Source: Larus michahellis (Eukaryota; Chordata; Aves; Charadriiformes; Laridae). From it: a stretch of 64,000 bases of DNA. The position numbers and the translations under genes are program-made. Below, piece by piece: positions 1-13,500 of the stretch. Below the pieces are notes generated by a model, which was given only the letters and a program-made list of their open reading frames with translations, was not told the DNA's origin and did not search any database. Location of the stretch: positions 4,345,001 through 4,409,000 of the forward strand of contig NC_133907.1 of NCBI RefSeq assembly GCF_964199755.1, in the 5' to 3' direction. Numbering within the stretch: the stretch's first letter is position 1; the number at the start of each line of letters is the position of its first letter.

Positions 1-3000
1 AGGACTTTCAGGGGGTTTGCTATCATGCATCACTCAGCCTTGAAATTAAGATGCAACCTACGCAAGAGCTGAGACAGAAATGCGGGCTTGGGGCAACACT
101 GGGGTAAATCTGTCCATCTCGAGGGAGGTCAGATCCACAACCCGTGAGCCCTTCGAGTTTCGAAGGCAGTGAGCTCCCCTGACTGTGCCATAGCAACCGA
201 GTTCAACAGAGCACAGAACCCCACGAAATTAAACCAGACCAAGGGTTTCCAACAGAAATGCTGTAATCTGGTGCAATTTAACACAAACTGCCCTTCCGTG
301 CATATCTGCAGTCTGCACGTGTAACCCCTCCCGCCCCCAGTGCTGATGTTTTACCGGTCTCGAAAGACTGGAGCATGACGGAGGAAGCATGAAGCCCACG
401 TTCCGCATCCAGACTCACAGACCGCACGGAGTAAAGGCTGGGAGATGCGGCCAGGTGCATCAGGTCTCCTGAATAATGTGAGATGTGAAATATGGGACTT
501 GCTTTCCAAAAGAAAAACTAGCAGGAATAAAAAAAGGCATAAAAGTACCAGCAGTCCAGCTGCCTGGGAGGACAGCATACACGTATTTTTGATGATGAAA
601 CTCCAACCCAGCGCTATTCAGAACCGCCACCAGCTAGATTTGAACTTGCAGTAGGGAAATCCAGTTGGGCTTTGGCTCCTTGTCCCTCGAGCAAAGAAAT
701 GTTGACATCCCAAATGCCACTGAATCACTGCCTCTTTAGTCCTGCCCTCGGCGGGGGACCCGCAGTGAGGCCCCATCAGCTCTCTGGGCTCAGCATCACC
801 CCGTCGTCCCGTTCCCAATGCGCTTCCCGGGCTCAGGACAACCTCCATGAGATGGCACGGACTTTGCATCACTCCTGCAATACAGGGCTGTAGCCGCACA
901 AGAGTTCTTGATTTATGGAAATAACAGGAAAATAAAGCAATGTATCATCTGCTGTCTAACGGCGTTAGGTATCATTAATCCCACGAGCAAAAAGCAATGA
1001 GAAAAGATGCAGCTGTGCACACCCAGCCCCTAACCCACCAGTTCCTCACAACCCCGCTCATCACCTTTAACCATGGGCATTACACGGGCTGGGAAAGACA
1101 GCGTGAAAATACAAGTTTTGCAAAACTCTCACCTGCCCTGCTTTTTCCAGCTCTCAGCCGGCCAGGAGGAGCTATTCACTGCAATTACCTGCATTAAGTT
1201 ACCTCATTAATGAGACCCACCTGCACCAGGGCTGTGGTGACCCATGTGCTGTACAGCCATGCACCGAGATGTCCCTGGGGACTATCCTCACCCACACACC
1301 CGACAAAAGGACTGCAAGGCTCACCCATAAGGTGCCCCACTTCTCCCCTAGACCTTCAGCACATGATGTGGGTCGAAAACCCAGGATTACTTCAGACACC
1401 TGATGGCCACCCAGGTCCCAAAGTCCCTTTGATGGCAAAAGGTCAAATCAGTGACTTCAGGCTCCGCTTCCTTGCTCCCGCTCTCCCTGACGAAGGCACA
1501 GGGCTGTCTAATGGGAACCTTTGTGGGGCTGAACTCAACCCCACTTTGAACAGGGGGGCTCAGGCTGGTCTGCTCTGGCACCCAGCTTGCCTGGAGGCAC
1601 GTTGTGCCGGTGGGAATGCTCTCACGAGCAAACAGGCTGCGATTCCGTGCAGGGATGTAACCCAGGGCTCTGCCCAGCACCAAGAGCCACCAGCAGTGGC
1701 CGTGCTCACCCCAGTGCCCCGCACACCCACACCAGCCAGACCAGCCGCCCCCTGCCCTTCTCCAGGCAGCAAACATCAGATTTTTGTGCCCACCGCGCTC
1801 AGCCTAGGTATTCTCCCATGCCTTTTTTAACAATTTGTCCAGGCAATTCTTTACATATCTTCCCAGTCACCTGGGGACACCAGATTTGCCCAGTTCGCTC
1901 AGTAATATAATTTGCTTTGTTTCCTTTTATCCAGGGGACACAAGTACATTTTATACATTAACCTGAGCCTTTCACCAGCACAATTAATTCGTCGGGCTCG
2001 GCTATTCACAGGGCCATTGTTACTGAAAGACATGCGATATGAGCTAATAAAATAAACAACAACATATGGGATTGGAGGGTAGATTGGCAGAATGCAATTA
2101 AGTGAACTGGAAATTGGCCAGGATAATAAAAGGAATTATTTGGATTTTTTTTTTTGATGGCCAGAAACTATCTGGGCTTTGCATTCCTGCCCAGCCCCAG
2201 GTACAAGCTGGGGGATTGGCCCTGCTTGCTGTGGGAGGGCAGCAAGGCCACCTGAATCAGCCCATCTTTTTGCATAAGCAAAGGGACCCCACTGACCATG
2301 ACACCATGGTCTGAGCTCTCCTTGGTCAACTGTCCACATGAAGAAGCTTCCCAGAGGAAGAAGTCCATGGATTAGGACCAAAAATCTCACCTGGATTCTT
2401 ATCTTGGCCCTGTACATCACCTCTGACACCCTCCTGCACAGGGCAGGGCATCACTTTTTAACCCCTTTCCCCCTTGGAAGATCACAGGCAGAGGATTCAA
2501 ACACTTTGTACATACGGCAGCCAACGCAGCTGGACACAAATGTCATCTGTGGTCTCTGGAAGAGCAGAGGATGGGGTCTGTAACTCCTGAGCCAGGTGCT
2601 GGCACTCCCACACTTGCCAATTCTTGCAGCCTCAGGCTCCAAGCCCTGTAGAACATCTCCACAGCTTCAGCACATCCCCACCACCAGCTCCCACGTCAGG
2701 AGCCACACCGGGACCAACTCCTCCTGAGCTGCCCCCCAAACCCCTCCTTCAGCCTTGGCTAAAGCATGCCAGGAGCTTCTCCAGCATCTCGCTGGGCTCA
2801 GCCCCACACTCCAAGAAAGCCCCTGAAAACCTCTCTGGGTAACCAGAACTCCAGTCCCTTCTTCACACCCCAAAGTACATCCTAGGTGAGCCCATGCCAG
2901 AGCTGCCGCCTGCTCTGCCCAGGAGAAGAGACCTGACCCACCCTCCCAAACCAGATTCTGTGGCCCATCAGGCTTTTATTAAGGGGCAGTTAGTGCCTGA

Positions 3001-5504
3001 TTGGGCTCCTGCGGCTCCACCTTCCCAGTGCAGCCCCACAGCCGCATCTGCCCACACCTGAGGCCTGGGCTTAATTAGTCCTCAGAAGACCACCTCCTTC
3101 CAAGATCCCACCACAAGCCCCAAAGACTCTCCTTGCCCCGGAGCGATGCTGCAGTGCAGCCCATCTCTACCTGTCCTTTGCCCTTCTTCCATCACCCCAC
3201 TCAGCCATCTCATCCCAGAGCTCCATCCTGACCCAAAATACTCCCCATTCTGACCCAAAATACTCCCCATCCCGACCCAAAATAACCCCCACTGCTCCCA
3301 GCCCTCCTCCAAACATCCGCAACAATTATATCAGGTTGGCCTGTGGGGAGGGAGGGGGAAGCAAACCACCCGAGCTACGACTCAAGAGGCCAAAATGCCC
3401 AGAAATTGCTGTTTCTGTGGGAAATAAGCAGCTGCAAAGAGCAGTGAGGCCACGGTGAAAGGCAGAGCCGGGGAAAGCGAACCTCTTCTTGACGACTTCT
3501 GCCTCTAGAGAGCATTGTTGCATTTTCTTCCCAGCAAGAGACAGGAACGGAGGCATCTCCCCGCGCTGCGAGCAGAAGTGCTCAAAGCGCTGCAGTGGCG
3601 CACAGCAATCTGACACGAAAACCCCCGAACAGCTCTTCGGCGAGCGCTGAGGACCAACAAAGCCTCGTAGAGAAGGTCACTGTACTTTCAGATCCCGCTC
3701 GCCTTCCATCAACTGCCCTTCGCTGGCGCACAGCAAAACACCTGTGGGGAAAGGGCCGTTGTTCCTTCTTGAAGAGGGCAAAGCGGCTCCGCAGCACAGC
3801 CGGGTACAGGCAGGGAATGAGAAGAAGCTGCCGAAATGGCTGGCAGAGGGAGGAGGAGGAAGGAAAGTCCTTACATGCACGTGAGATGCTCACCAAGGCC
3901 CTGGGTAGATACAGCCCTTGCTCAGGCTCTGGGAATGAGAAATTGCCCCTGGTGGGACCTAAAGGAGCCCAGACTGGTAGTGGTGTTGCCATCCCTCTGC
4001 TCGTGTCCCAGAGACCAGTTGCCCGTGCCCTGCCCATGCCCTGCCTGCAGGATCTGCCCTTCTGCCCCCTCTCAGCGAGACACAATGGCCACCTCTCCTT
4101 TCCACCCTGCTATTCCCCATCCCTCATCCCTCCGCCGCCCACTCCCCGATAAGCCCAACTCATTATCCAAAATCAATTAAAATATATTTTTAAAGGAGCA
4201 TCACTGCTGTTAACGGAGAGAAAGGTTATTGCCGGTCCAATTTGCCATGGCCGAAATAATTACTTTCTCCCACACAGTGTGAGTCAGGCTGCAGCTACCC
4301 AAGCCTTCGGCGGCGGAGGTACGAGGCGGTGTCTGACGGGCACTGAAGAGTGATCTGTTTAGGCTGATGGTCTGATAAGAGGGCAGCAGAAATTGGTGAG
4401 AACACGTTGTAATGAGCTGAATTCGCGGAACCACTCACCGCTCCGGCAGAGCTGTTCAAAGCAGGCATTCCTTCCATCGTTATCTTCTTCAAAGCAGGGC
4501 CAGGTCCGCAGCCTCCCCTGCTTAGAGGGCAGGAGAAGGTGAGTGATGGAGCACGACCCACGCAGGGGACAGGACGGAACTGGAGTGACGAGGACAAGGG
4601 GAGGCATGTGAAGGGCAAAGTAAAAACACCGTTTTGCATTACCTCAGCTACTGCAAAAGCGTTTAGAAAACTCCCATCTGCACATCGAGCATCTCTCAGG
4701 GGAGGACAAGAGCAGGACTTCAGCTTTTTTAGGTCACGGTCACCTGCACAGACCAAAGGGAAGCTGGGGCTGAGCAACGTTTTGCTTTCTGTGCTGGCTG
4801 GCTGTGCAGCCAAGGCTCTAGCTCAGCGGTTGTAGAGTTTGGGACAGAGGTTTGGGGTCAGCTCTCACCCGGCCTCTAACCTGCCAGGCCGGAGGAGAAG
4901 GGAGCCGGGATCCTTTAGGGACAGTGAGCCAGCTCAAACAGCAGCTCCCTTGGATTTCACTGCTCCAGGCGAGTAGCTGAGCAAAACCTCACACCATTTC
5001 TATAGCACTGGGAGCAATTTTTTTTCTCCTGAAAGCGTTAAGCATCCTGCAAAAACACTGTGGGGCTCCAGGATTGGAAATTACTTGGACCACAGCCTGA
5101 GCAACCCCTCCGCTGCAGTTAAATTTCAGAGAGCATCTTCCCAGCCCCTGGAGAGGAGGCACCTGCAGCGAGCAGGCTGGGGCTACAGGGCTCCCCGGGC
5201 AACCGGAGCCTTCCTGGTAATGAAAATCAGCTCCCCGAAACCTTTGGATACTTGGAAAATATTCAGTTCAAATTGAGAGCTGCTGTATCTCACGCACGGC
5301 CATCCAGTGCGACACGGAGCTCACTGGTTTCACACGGCAGCTCTTCGGTGTCTCTCCCCACTCTTTCCTCCCCCAAGTCTGCAGAGCAGATTTCTCCGCC
5401 AGCCGAGATCTCCATCACTGTGCAAACCCTGGCCGCCAGCGGGGAAGCCCCTGTCCCTCTGCCACCATGCGAGTGCATCCCTTCTAGGAAGAGTAGGATG
5501 AACC
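1..5504. other. Gene-free sequence, left flank
   Basis: No exon, RNA gene or complete repeat is recognised here. The open frames are short, overlap on both strands and resemble no family I know. A block at about 1845-2155 is AT-rich with several TAAT cores and looks like non-coding regulatory sequence. A similar block lies at 4150-4290. A 22-base tandem repeat is listed separately. The region could be intergenic or intronic, and the sequence alone does not decide. Confidence 0.5.
3229..3290. repeat. 22-bp tandem repeat, about 2.8 copies
   Basis: The unit TGACCCAAAATACTCCCCAT plus two bases starts at 3229, 3251 and 3273. The third copy diverges (CGACCC, AATAACC). It is a small minisatellite with no sign of function. 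Confidence 0.9.
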
Positions 5505-5998
5505 CCTACTGCAAGAAAGATATGGACATGCTGGAACGTGTCCAGAGAAGGGCCACGAGGATGATCAGAGGGCTGGAGCACCTCTCCTATGAGCACAGAC
5601 TGAGAGAGTTGGGGTTGTTCAGTCTGGAGAAAAGAAGGCTCCGAGGAGACCTTCTAGTAGCCTACCAGTATCTTAAGGGGGCCTACAAGAAAGCTGGAGA
5701 GGGACTTTTTAGGATGTCGGGTGATGGAAGGACTAGAGGGAATGGATTAAAACTAGAGATGGGACAATTCAGGCTGGACGTTAGGAAGAAGTTCTTCACC
5801 ATGAGGGTGGGGAGACACTGGAACAGGTTGCCCAGAGGGGTGGTGGAAGCCCCATCCCTGGAATTTTTTAAGGCCAGGCTGGACAGGGCTCTGAGCAACC
5901 TGATCTAGTGGGAGGTGTCCCTGCCCATGGCAGGGGGGTTGGAACTAGATGATCTTTAAGGTCCCTTCCAACCCTAACAATTCTGTGATTCTATGATT
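5505..5998 (+). mobile_element. CR1 LINE, 3' fragment
   Basis: This is the 3' end of a chicken-repeat-1 retrotransposon in plus orientation. The frame 5511-5908 is open and reads the C-terminal part of the CR1 reverse-transcriptase protein. Recognisable pieces are [41 protein letters not shown] and HWNRLPR. It ends in LSNLI at a TAG. The 3' UTR follows with TGATCTTTAAGGTCCCTTCC and the terminal ATTCTGTGATTCTATGATT. The 5' end is truncated, as is usual for CR1. The uninterrupted frame suggests a relatively young copy. Upstream sequence in the same frame (5252-5504) does not look like CR1. Confidence 0.95.
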
Positions 5999-6719
5999 AA
6001 AGATTTGCTTTGGGGGCTCTGGGCAAGGAAGAAAGAGATGGCTCCATTCTTTGGCTACTGCCTTTCCTTTCTTCTGGGGTTTTTATTTGGTTTTGCTCCT
6101 CCCAGAGCCCCGCTGTCTCCCTCTGCCCTGCTGTTGAAGCAGATGATCTGTTACCCCGGTCCCAAAGATGACGGTCCTGCCAGCACTCCTGTCATCAGCC
6201 TCCCCTTCCACGGGTGCTGCACTCATTTACGAGCACTCTGCTTATTGCACCACTTCACTCTTCCCCATCACACTCCAATTATAATGTGGCAAAGAAGCAA
6301 ACACCTTTTTTTTCGCTTTTCCCAGATGCACTTCTTTTTTTTTTCCTCTAAGAATGATGCATTTTTGGCCTCATATTGTAAATTGACAGTGACTTTGGAG
6401 GCATGGTGCTGAGTGCTGGGGCAGCAGAGGTTTGGGCCCCTGGTTTCTCAAGCTCCAACCATTTCAGTCTTTTAATCTATAAAGTGGATTAACAACCTCA
6501 GCATCCTCCCGAAAGGCAAGAGGGGAGTCCCCGAGGTGTGCTGCCACGAGAGGGTGGGGGTGCCGGGGACCGCCTCAGCTCTGCCCAGCAGCCGGACGGA
6601 CGTGCAGGAGGAAAACAAGCTCGCACCAGGCAGGAGATAGGACATGGAGCAGCTCTTAGCCATGGCAGAGTGACTCTCAGGGTGGAATGTGTGTTTTTTC
6701 CAGGTCAGAAGCAGCTGCC
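5999..6719. other. Unannotated spacer
   Basis: This is unique-looking sequence between two CR1 fragments. It has short T-rich runs near 6305-6345 and no recognisable gene. A CTCF-like string at 6540-6560 has two mismatches at key positions and is not called. Confidence 0.5.
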
Positions 6720-6880
6720 ATCATAGAATCATAGAACCATGGAATGGTTTGGGTTGGATGGGACCTTAAAGATCATCCAGTGCCACCCCCTGCCCTGGGC
6801 AGGGACACCTCCCACCAGACCAGGTTTCTCCAAGCCTCGTCCAACCTGGCCTTGAACACTTCCAGGGATGGGGCATCCAT
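6720..6880 (-). mobile_element. CR1 LINE, short 3' fragment
   Basis: This is the reverse complement of the CR1 tail. It begins with ATCATAGAATCATAG, followed by GGGACCTTAAAGATCATCCAG and CAGGGACACCTCCCACCAG. It ends near the complement of the PSLE codons (CCAGGGATGGGGCATCCA). It is severely 5'-truncated and carries no useful coding frame. Confidence 0.95.
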
Positions 6881-7654
6881 CCCATCAAGCCCAGAGGAGG
6901 TTGCAGGGCACCCAGGCTCTCACTTCTCCTTCTCCTGGGCAGTCTGGAGCCAGGAGCCATCAATCCACCCAGAAAACGAGCATCTGGGAGCCTGCATGTC
7001 CCTCTGATGGGCTGAGAGCACCCTGTACCCAGGACATGGATATGACATGCCATAGAAGTGGCAAAACCCCCTGGGCTTTTCCTATCCCCCTCGCCCCCGG
7101 CGCTGCACACACTCCCCATGCCCCTGCTCGGGGCAGACCCCAGCGAGGGGCTCTCATCGGCTCCACCATGAATGAAGCCACCGCTGAAGCATCCACCCCA
7201 TCCCCAAGAAAACCAGCTTCTTCCCAGCACAGCTGGGAACACAAGTGAGCCCTTCCAGGAAGGGCAGCAGGGCATTCCCGGGCTTTTCCAGGCTCTGGCA
7301 GGACCAGGGATGCGGGATGCAGGGGGCTGGCGGTCCCACACAAGCCCTGCGCTGGAGCCAGCCCAGCCGCAGGGCTCGCTCACTCCTCCGGGCATTAACT
7401 AATCCTTGCTTCTCCCTCAAAATGACAGCCATTGCCTCGGTAGCGCTGGAAGGGCTCTGGAAAAACCAATAAACTTGATGGAAAGAGACGGGCTGTGAGT
7501 CAGAAGATCTTGCAGGAGGGAGCCCGGGCGGACGGGCGACGCCAGCAGCAGCCATCCTACAAGGCAAAGCTACGGCTCCTCCACCATGGCAGAGGGCTGA
7601 CAGCAGCAAAGCAGCCCCCCGACCCAAACCCAGGGGGTTTCTCCCTCCAGAAAA
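6881..7654. other. Unannotated spacer
   Basis: This is moderately GC-rich sequence between CR1 copies. Long overlapping frames are open on both strands (for example 7154-7711 on minus). They are of low complexity for protein and match no family I recognise, so they are treated as chance. Confidence 0.5.
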
Positions 7655-7777
7655 GTCAGGTTGGATGGGGCTTTGAGCAACCTGGTCTAGTGGGAGGTCT
7701 CCCTGCCCCATGGAGGGGTTGGAACTGGATGATCTTTAAGGTCCCTTCCAGTCTAAACCATTCTGTGATTCTATGAA
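7655..7777 (+). mobile_element. CR1 LINE, very short 3' fragment
   Basis: Only the last 120 bases or so of CR1 are present. They include GGTTGGATGGGGCTTTGAGC, CTAGTGGGAGGTCTCCCTGC and GATGATCTTTAAGGTCCCTT. The terminal repeat is ATTCTGTGATTCTATGAA. Confidence 0.93.
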
Positions 7778-10106
7778 AGTCACCAGTTCCCGAAAATGGA
7801 TGATCGTGTGGAGGCTTTTTGCCCACAGGAAAAAAGCTTCAAAAAATTACCCTCCTTTGAGGAGAGACCATCACCGCATCCTCGTGGCCACAGACAGCCC
7901 CGGGGGCCAGCGGTTGTTGCTTCCAGCGGGTCTGACTGGGCACGGCTGGAAATGGTCCCCACGTGTGAAAACACAGGCAGGGAAGAGGGTAATTCGGAGG
8001 TTGTTTTTGTGACTTTTGTTCTGTTATTTTTTATGGTGGCCATTCTCCAAGTATTAAACAATTGGCCACCCGAGGGATACCACTGCGAGGTCAGGAGTTA
8101 TATTGATGTTTCGGCTTTCCCAGCAAGGCTGGGATTCACCGAGGAAGTGGCAGACATCAGACACCACTTTCCCGGAGGAGTCCGTAACGGAGCAGAGATA
8201 TTCCCCGTTGCACAGCCAGAACAAATACACCCTAACGAAGCCGGGTCATCCCCGCAGAAATTAACGCATGCCCGGATGCTGCAGCAGGGTTTTTCTGTTG
8301 TGAACAATTGCAGAGAAACCGGAGAAACAGAGAAAGCCAGAAAATCAGCTTGGAGAGCAAATTCAGGTGGCCGTGCACTAGAAAAAGGTTATTTTTAGGC
8401 AGAGAATAGAAGACATTTCCTTCTGTTCAATTGCCCTCTGGTCGGTATTCAAAGCCCCGTGGCCCCCACAAGCGGAACAGGAGTAGGAGAGCAAAGTCTT
8501 TGTCCTGTGACTTCTTTGAAGGCCGGGCTCGGGAGGAGAGCCTGCCCTCGGCACCGCGCGGGGTCTGGCGAGCTCTCCCTTTTCACACCCACTCAAGCCA
8601 AAGTGTATTTTCTAGCAAAGGAAAGTATGTCAGGCCATTGATTTCTTGGGCAACTGCACCGCAGAACAGACAGAGCTGAACGCGGTGATGCATGAGGCTG
8701 TTGGCTGCAAACCAAACACCTAGTAAAAAATGCTTTAAAAACACCCTTTTTTTTTTGTTGTTTTCCTGGTGTATTTGGAGAATGACCTGCCTGCTCTTAG
8801 GCCTCTCTTTCTGTCCTTGGGTACTCCGTGACAAATAGGAGGGGGGGGGTGTCACTTGGGCTCCCTCGGCATCACTTCATGGGGGGATGCTCCCATTGAA
8901 AATTAGGCAAATGGGACAGAAAAGGCAAAATTACATGACCTGTTGGGAGGTGGCGTTCACAGCCAGCAGGAAGTGAGAAATTAACCCCAGAGGAACAGCC
9001 TGGAGAGCCCGGTCTGCCCGACATCCAGCGCCAGGAAGACGTCAGCATCCCATCTGCGCGGAGCCGGAGGGAGCCTGAGCCGCATGCAGAGCAGGCTGAA
9101 ACACCGGGATGCGTCCTCCTCACCATGTACCACCATCCTGGGGTCAAACCGTGATCGTCCACAGGCTGACGAGCAAAAGCCCGCGTCCCCCCTGTGCCGA
9201 GGAGCTCAGCGCAGGAGCCTGGCAGCGGAAAGGGCTGCAGAAGGCAGCAGACGGCTGCTAACACCTTTGTCCGGAAGGATTTCCAAGCTAACTCTCAGCA
9301 GCCGCACTATGAATATCCAAAGAGGATAACGTCAGCCCTGGCTCTGGGAAGCAGCGGAGGATCAATAAAGAGGCATCGCGTTCAATCACCATCACCTGCC
9401 TCAATAGCTTTGCATCTGACAGCGGCATGCAATGGAAAAAGCAGCCCTGAACACCAGTAGCTGCTACAAGCCACCAAGCAAAGAGCCAGGTCCCCTCTTA
9501 GGGAGCAGCAGAGTCCTGCTAACACGCTAATGACAGCAGCCCACCCTTCGGCAGGGGCTGACGAGGGCTGAACAACACACCGTCTTTCATTTTACGCAGC
9601 ATTTAATTGGTAGGTGTTCGCCGTGTAGCTGTGTAGGGCTTTGCTGTGCCTCTGATGGAGGATGCAGCTTGGCTGTGTTCCCAGCAGGAGCACCAGGCAC
9701 AGCAAACGTCTGAAGCCTCCCCCAAATTTCCCCCGCCTTGTGTTCTCCGTAGCTCACGATGTCCTGGGATTTTGGATGCTTTGATTATGAGCATGGTGAG
9801 TTTTTCCCTTCTGGCCTCCAATCCCTCCTGGTAGGTTTGGCCAGATGGAGACACACGATCACAAGAGCATCAGTTGGCACCGCTCCTCCATCCACTCCAC
9901 TTTGCTTTGCAAACGCTGAATAACAGGAAGCAATTGGCTGGCAAGACTTGGCCACCATGGGCTCCATCTGCAAACAGCAGCACCTAAAATGCACCCATCC
10001 GTCAAAAGAAGGCAGAGGCAGGTCCACCTGCAGCCCCGCACTCTTGGCTCTGATGTTCTGTGTACTCAACTGAACTGCAGCAAGCATCCAGAGCTGTCTG
10101 GATCGC
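7778..10106. other. Unannotated spacer
   Basis: No gene or RNA is recognised. A short poly-T lies near 8745-8765 and a run of nine G at about 8841-8850. Open frames are short and overlap on both strands. Nothing here supports an annotation. Confidence 0.5.
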
Positions 10107-10566
10107 AGGAGCAAGTCCAGAGGAGGCCCCGGAGATGCTGGGAGGGCTGGAGCCCCTCTGCTGTGAGGACAGGCTGGGAGACCTGGGAGGGTTCAGTCTG
10201 GAGAAGAGAAGACTCCAGGGAGACCTTAGAGCCCCTTCCAGTCCTAAAGGGGCTCCAGGAAAGCTGGGGAGGGACCCTGGATCAGGGAGGGGAGCCATAG
10301 GACAAGGGGGGACAGTTTTAATTTGAGAGAGGGGAGATTTAGATGAGATATTAGGAAGAAATTCTTTGCTGTGAGGGTGGTGAGCCCCTGGCCCAGGTTG
10401 CCCAGAGAAGCTGTGGCTGCCCCATCCCTGGAGGGGTTCAAGGCCAGGTTGGACGGGGCTTGGAGCAACCTGGGCTGGTGGGAGGTGTCCCTGCCCAGGG
10501 CAGGGGGTGGCACTGGATGATCTTTAAGGTCCCTTCCAACCCAAACCATTCCATGATTCTATGATT
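10107..10566 (+). mobile_element. CR1 LINE, 3' fragment
   Basis: This plus-strand CR1 copy starts in the coding end (GGAGCAAGTCCAGAGGAGGC, then GGGTTCAGTCTGGAGAAGAG). It continues through GATATTAGGAAGAAATTC and CCCATCCCTGGAGGGGTTCA. It ends with the tail CCATTCCATGATTCTATGATT. The reading frame is broken by stops and frameshifts, so this is a dead copy of the GC-rich subtype, as at 23545-24336. Confidence 0.95.
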
Positions 10567-13500
10567 TATTTTGGTCCAAATATGCGGAGGCTGAAGTTGC
10601 CCTGGTTTCACAGGGCAAATTTTACAAATACAACTGAATTCCCCTGGTAATGTTTGTCTACAGGAAAGGTTTTCCTTGGAGATCCCCGAAAAGTGGCCTA
10701 GATAGTTATATCAACCCGGACACACAGGCACTGGAGGATTTGCCCAGTGCCAAACTGGATCCTGCACGACTCAGCCACCCTCCCATGTCGCAGTTAGATG
10801 AGGGCTGGATGGACAACACGCCTTGCCCACGCCATCACCACCCACCTCGAGCTCCCGACCCTCCCCGGCTGCTCTCCCAAAATCCCAGTGCATCCCAGCA
10901 CCATGGGCTTGCTCACACACGGAGAGAAAACCACTTAGGTGGAAGGGCGAAAAGAATTACTCGCCCAGCACCAACAGGCAGCACCGGTATAGATGTTTTA
11001 AGACAGTCATAATTTCTTTAAAGAACATTTCCAGGCATGCCTGGATAAATTATTCACAAAGAATAAGAGATGAACCCATCTGGAAAAAAAGGAGGAAAGG
11101 CCATTGGGAGCAGGCCAGCCGCTTTTTTCTGTAATGCTATTGCCAGCTTGCAAGGTTCGTGTTTACTCTCTGAAAGAATATACCGATTATTTATATTGGT
11201 TTAATGGAAAGGGGCTTCGTAACATGAAATAAAACATGAGCAGATCATGGAGCAGAGAATAATGCCGTACTCCTGGGTAAGCAGGGCAGTAGGAAGGGGG
11301 GAACCCACCTCACCCTTGCAATAATAAAGAATAATGATCTCAGAAGCAAGCGGGCTAATTTTCACGCCATTTCCATGTCAGCGCTAAGAGCATTAAAATT
11401 CTGTTGCCATTTTTAGGGAAGAAAACATATTTCAGTAGTGTTTGTTGGAAACACCATTAGGATAACAGTCACCCCCGCAATGTTTTATTGCAGGCATTTA
11501 CTTCCACGCTGCCATTCGCAGTGATTACTCCCCAAATTACTTCTAAACATCCAAACTACAAAGGGAAGGAGTTAGTCTAGCGCTGAGATTGATTGCTGTG
11601 GTTTCTCTTGCAAGACTAATAAGAATATATCTATCTCTTTTGCAGCGTTTTGCTCAAAGAGGTTCTGGAGCCCTTGGCGAAGGGGGGTAAATGTTTCTCC
11701 GAGAGAGCAGAGCTGACTGCAAAGACATGACCCATCGCCCCTCCGGTGAAGCCAAGCAAATCAGAAGGCAAAATAGAAGGACAACCCACTAATCCCCTGT
11801 TAAAAAGCCATTTCTCTGGCGTTAATGTACTCAGAAGTGGGGGGAAACCCCAAAAAACTCAGATTTCCTCAAGGCAGTTGAAGCGCGCATCTCACAGCAG
11901 CGTTAGATAACAAACACCTGGGATTTCTGCTTCTTTAATCAATATTTAGTGCTGGTTTAATAACGTGCAGTAAGAGCAGGCAGGCAAAAGGAGTTTGGGA
12001 AACGACAGGAAAATAAAGTAGATAAACGCACTAATTGCAGCTTATCTGACAGCTCCGCTTTCTCCTCTACAGCTGAGACTCCAGATCTAATATTTATACA
12101 TTAGGTAGGATTGATTCCCTGGGATAAAGCTTGACTCCGTGTAGGGCGACAGCAGCTGATGGATGGGCAGCGTATCTCACCAAATCCCGGAAGACTGTTT
12201 TGTCCAGGTACTGCAAATTGAAAAAGAAAGTATCTTGCGGCAGACACCGGTCATTTACAGCAGGGAAGATTTGACTGACCAGATTTCACAGCACATTTGA
12301 GCAGGGTTGATTTACACTATGAAGTACCAACAGTTTTTTTCACGTATTTGTGTGTTTAGGAGGGGGCATATTGGGGAAAAACCTCCTGGGAAGCTCCTGC
12401 CCAGACAATCTGCACATAAATATGAGGCCCCAGACTGGAAATCTGTATCTCGACCACATCCCACGAAGAAGAAAAGAGCTAAAAATGGAGGAGGCAGACG
12501 CTGATGCATACAGCCCCGCAGAAGTCATGTCTGGAGTGGCAAAGTCCACCCAGTTCAGCCCAGCAAGCCACCAGGGTCCAGTGGGGGACATCCCAATGCT
12601 TTAACTGCTCCACTTCACGTCTTGATTCATCCAGAGCTCCCCTTGCCAAGGGGCCAGTGCTCACCTTTTCTGCGGCTCAAGTTTTTTCAATGGCTCCATC
12701 AATTCAGGCGTTGCGGAGCCAGGGAGGTCTGACCAAACCCCTCTCCTTGCACGGGGGCGGCCAACATGCATTTTGGCTTTCCTGCCCAGTTTTAATCCGA
12801 GCAGCACGTCCAAAGGGGCTTGCTAAAATGTTTGCTTCCATTTAGCGCTTATGCAAAGGAACAGCCAAATCTGGGGTGGCCTCAGCTGGTTGTGCAACTT
12901 GAAGGGGAGGCCTTGGCGGGGGGGGGCTTTATCCAAGGCAAATGCCAGGCAGATAGCATCTTCCCGGCCTGCGGAAACCAGCTCCCTGTCGTTACATGTA
13001 ACCACAGCATCTGCAGACCCTTTTGCGCAGCAATCAATCACAAGGAGACTCGGTGGCAGGGCCCTGGCAGGGACCGAGTGTGTCAAAGTTCCTGAGCTCA
13101 CACATTTCCGCAGAGGGCAGGGTTTAACGAGGAGAAAAGCATAAATTGAAATAACCAACAGCAGCCAAAGCGCTGACCCAGCAAATTGAAAGAGAAGCTT
13201 TTACTTTTTTCTTTTTTTTTTTTTTTTGGAAAGAAAAGCGTGCAGAAATAATTGTTCCCGAAGCTCATCACCGACAAGTTCATCGTGGGTGCTTCCAGTC
13301 CTCCGCTGATAGAAAGGAGATGAAAATGCAGGAGTGAAATCATTTTGCTCCTCCGGGCTTTGGGCTGTGCTTGACAGTGGATTTCTCCCCCTTGAGAGCC
13401 ATCGCGGAGGACACACACTGGTTAATTCTCCACGCTCCGCTCTTTGCAGAGTGGAGTTGTTATGAACACGCTCTCCTGAGTGGCTGCCAATAAACGGGAG

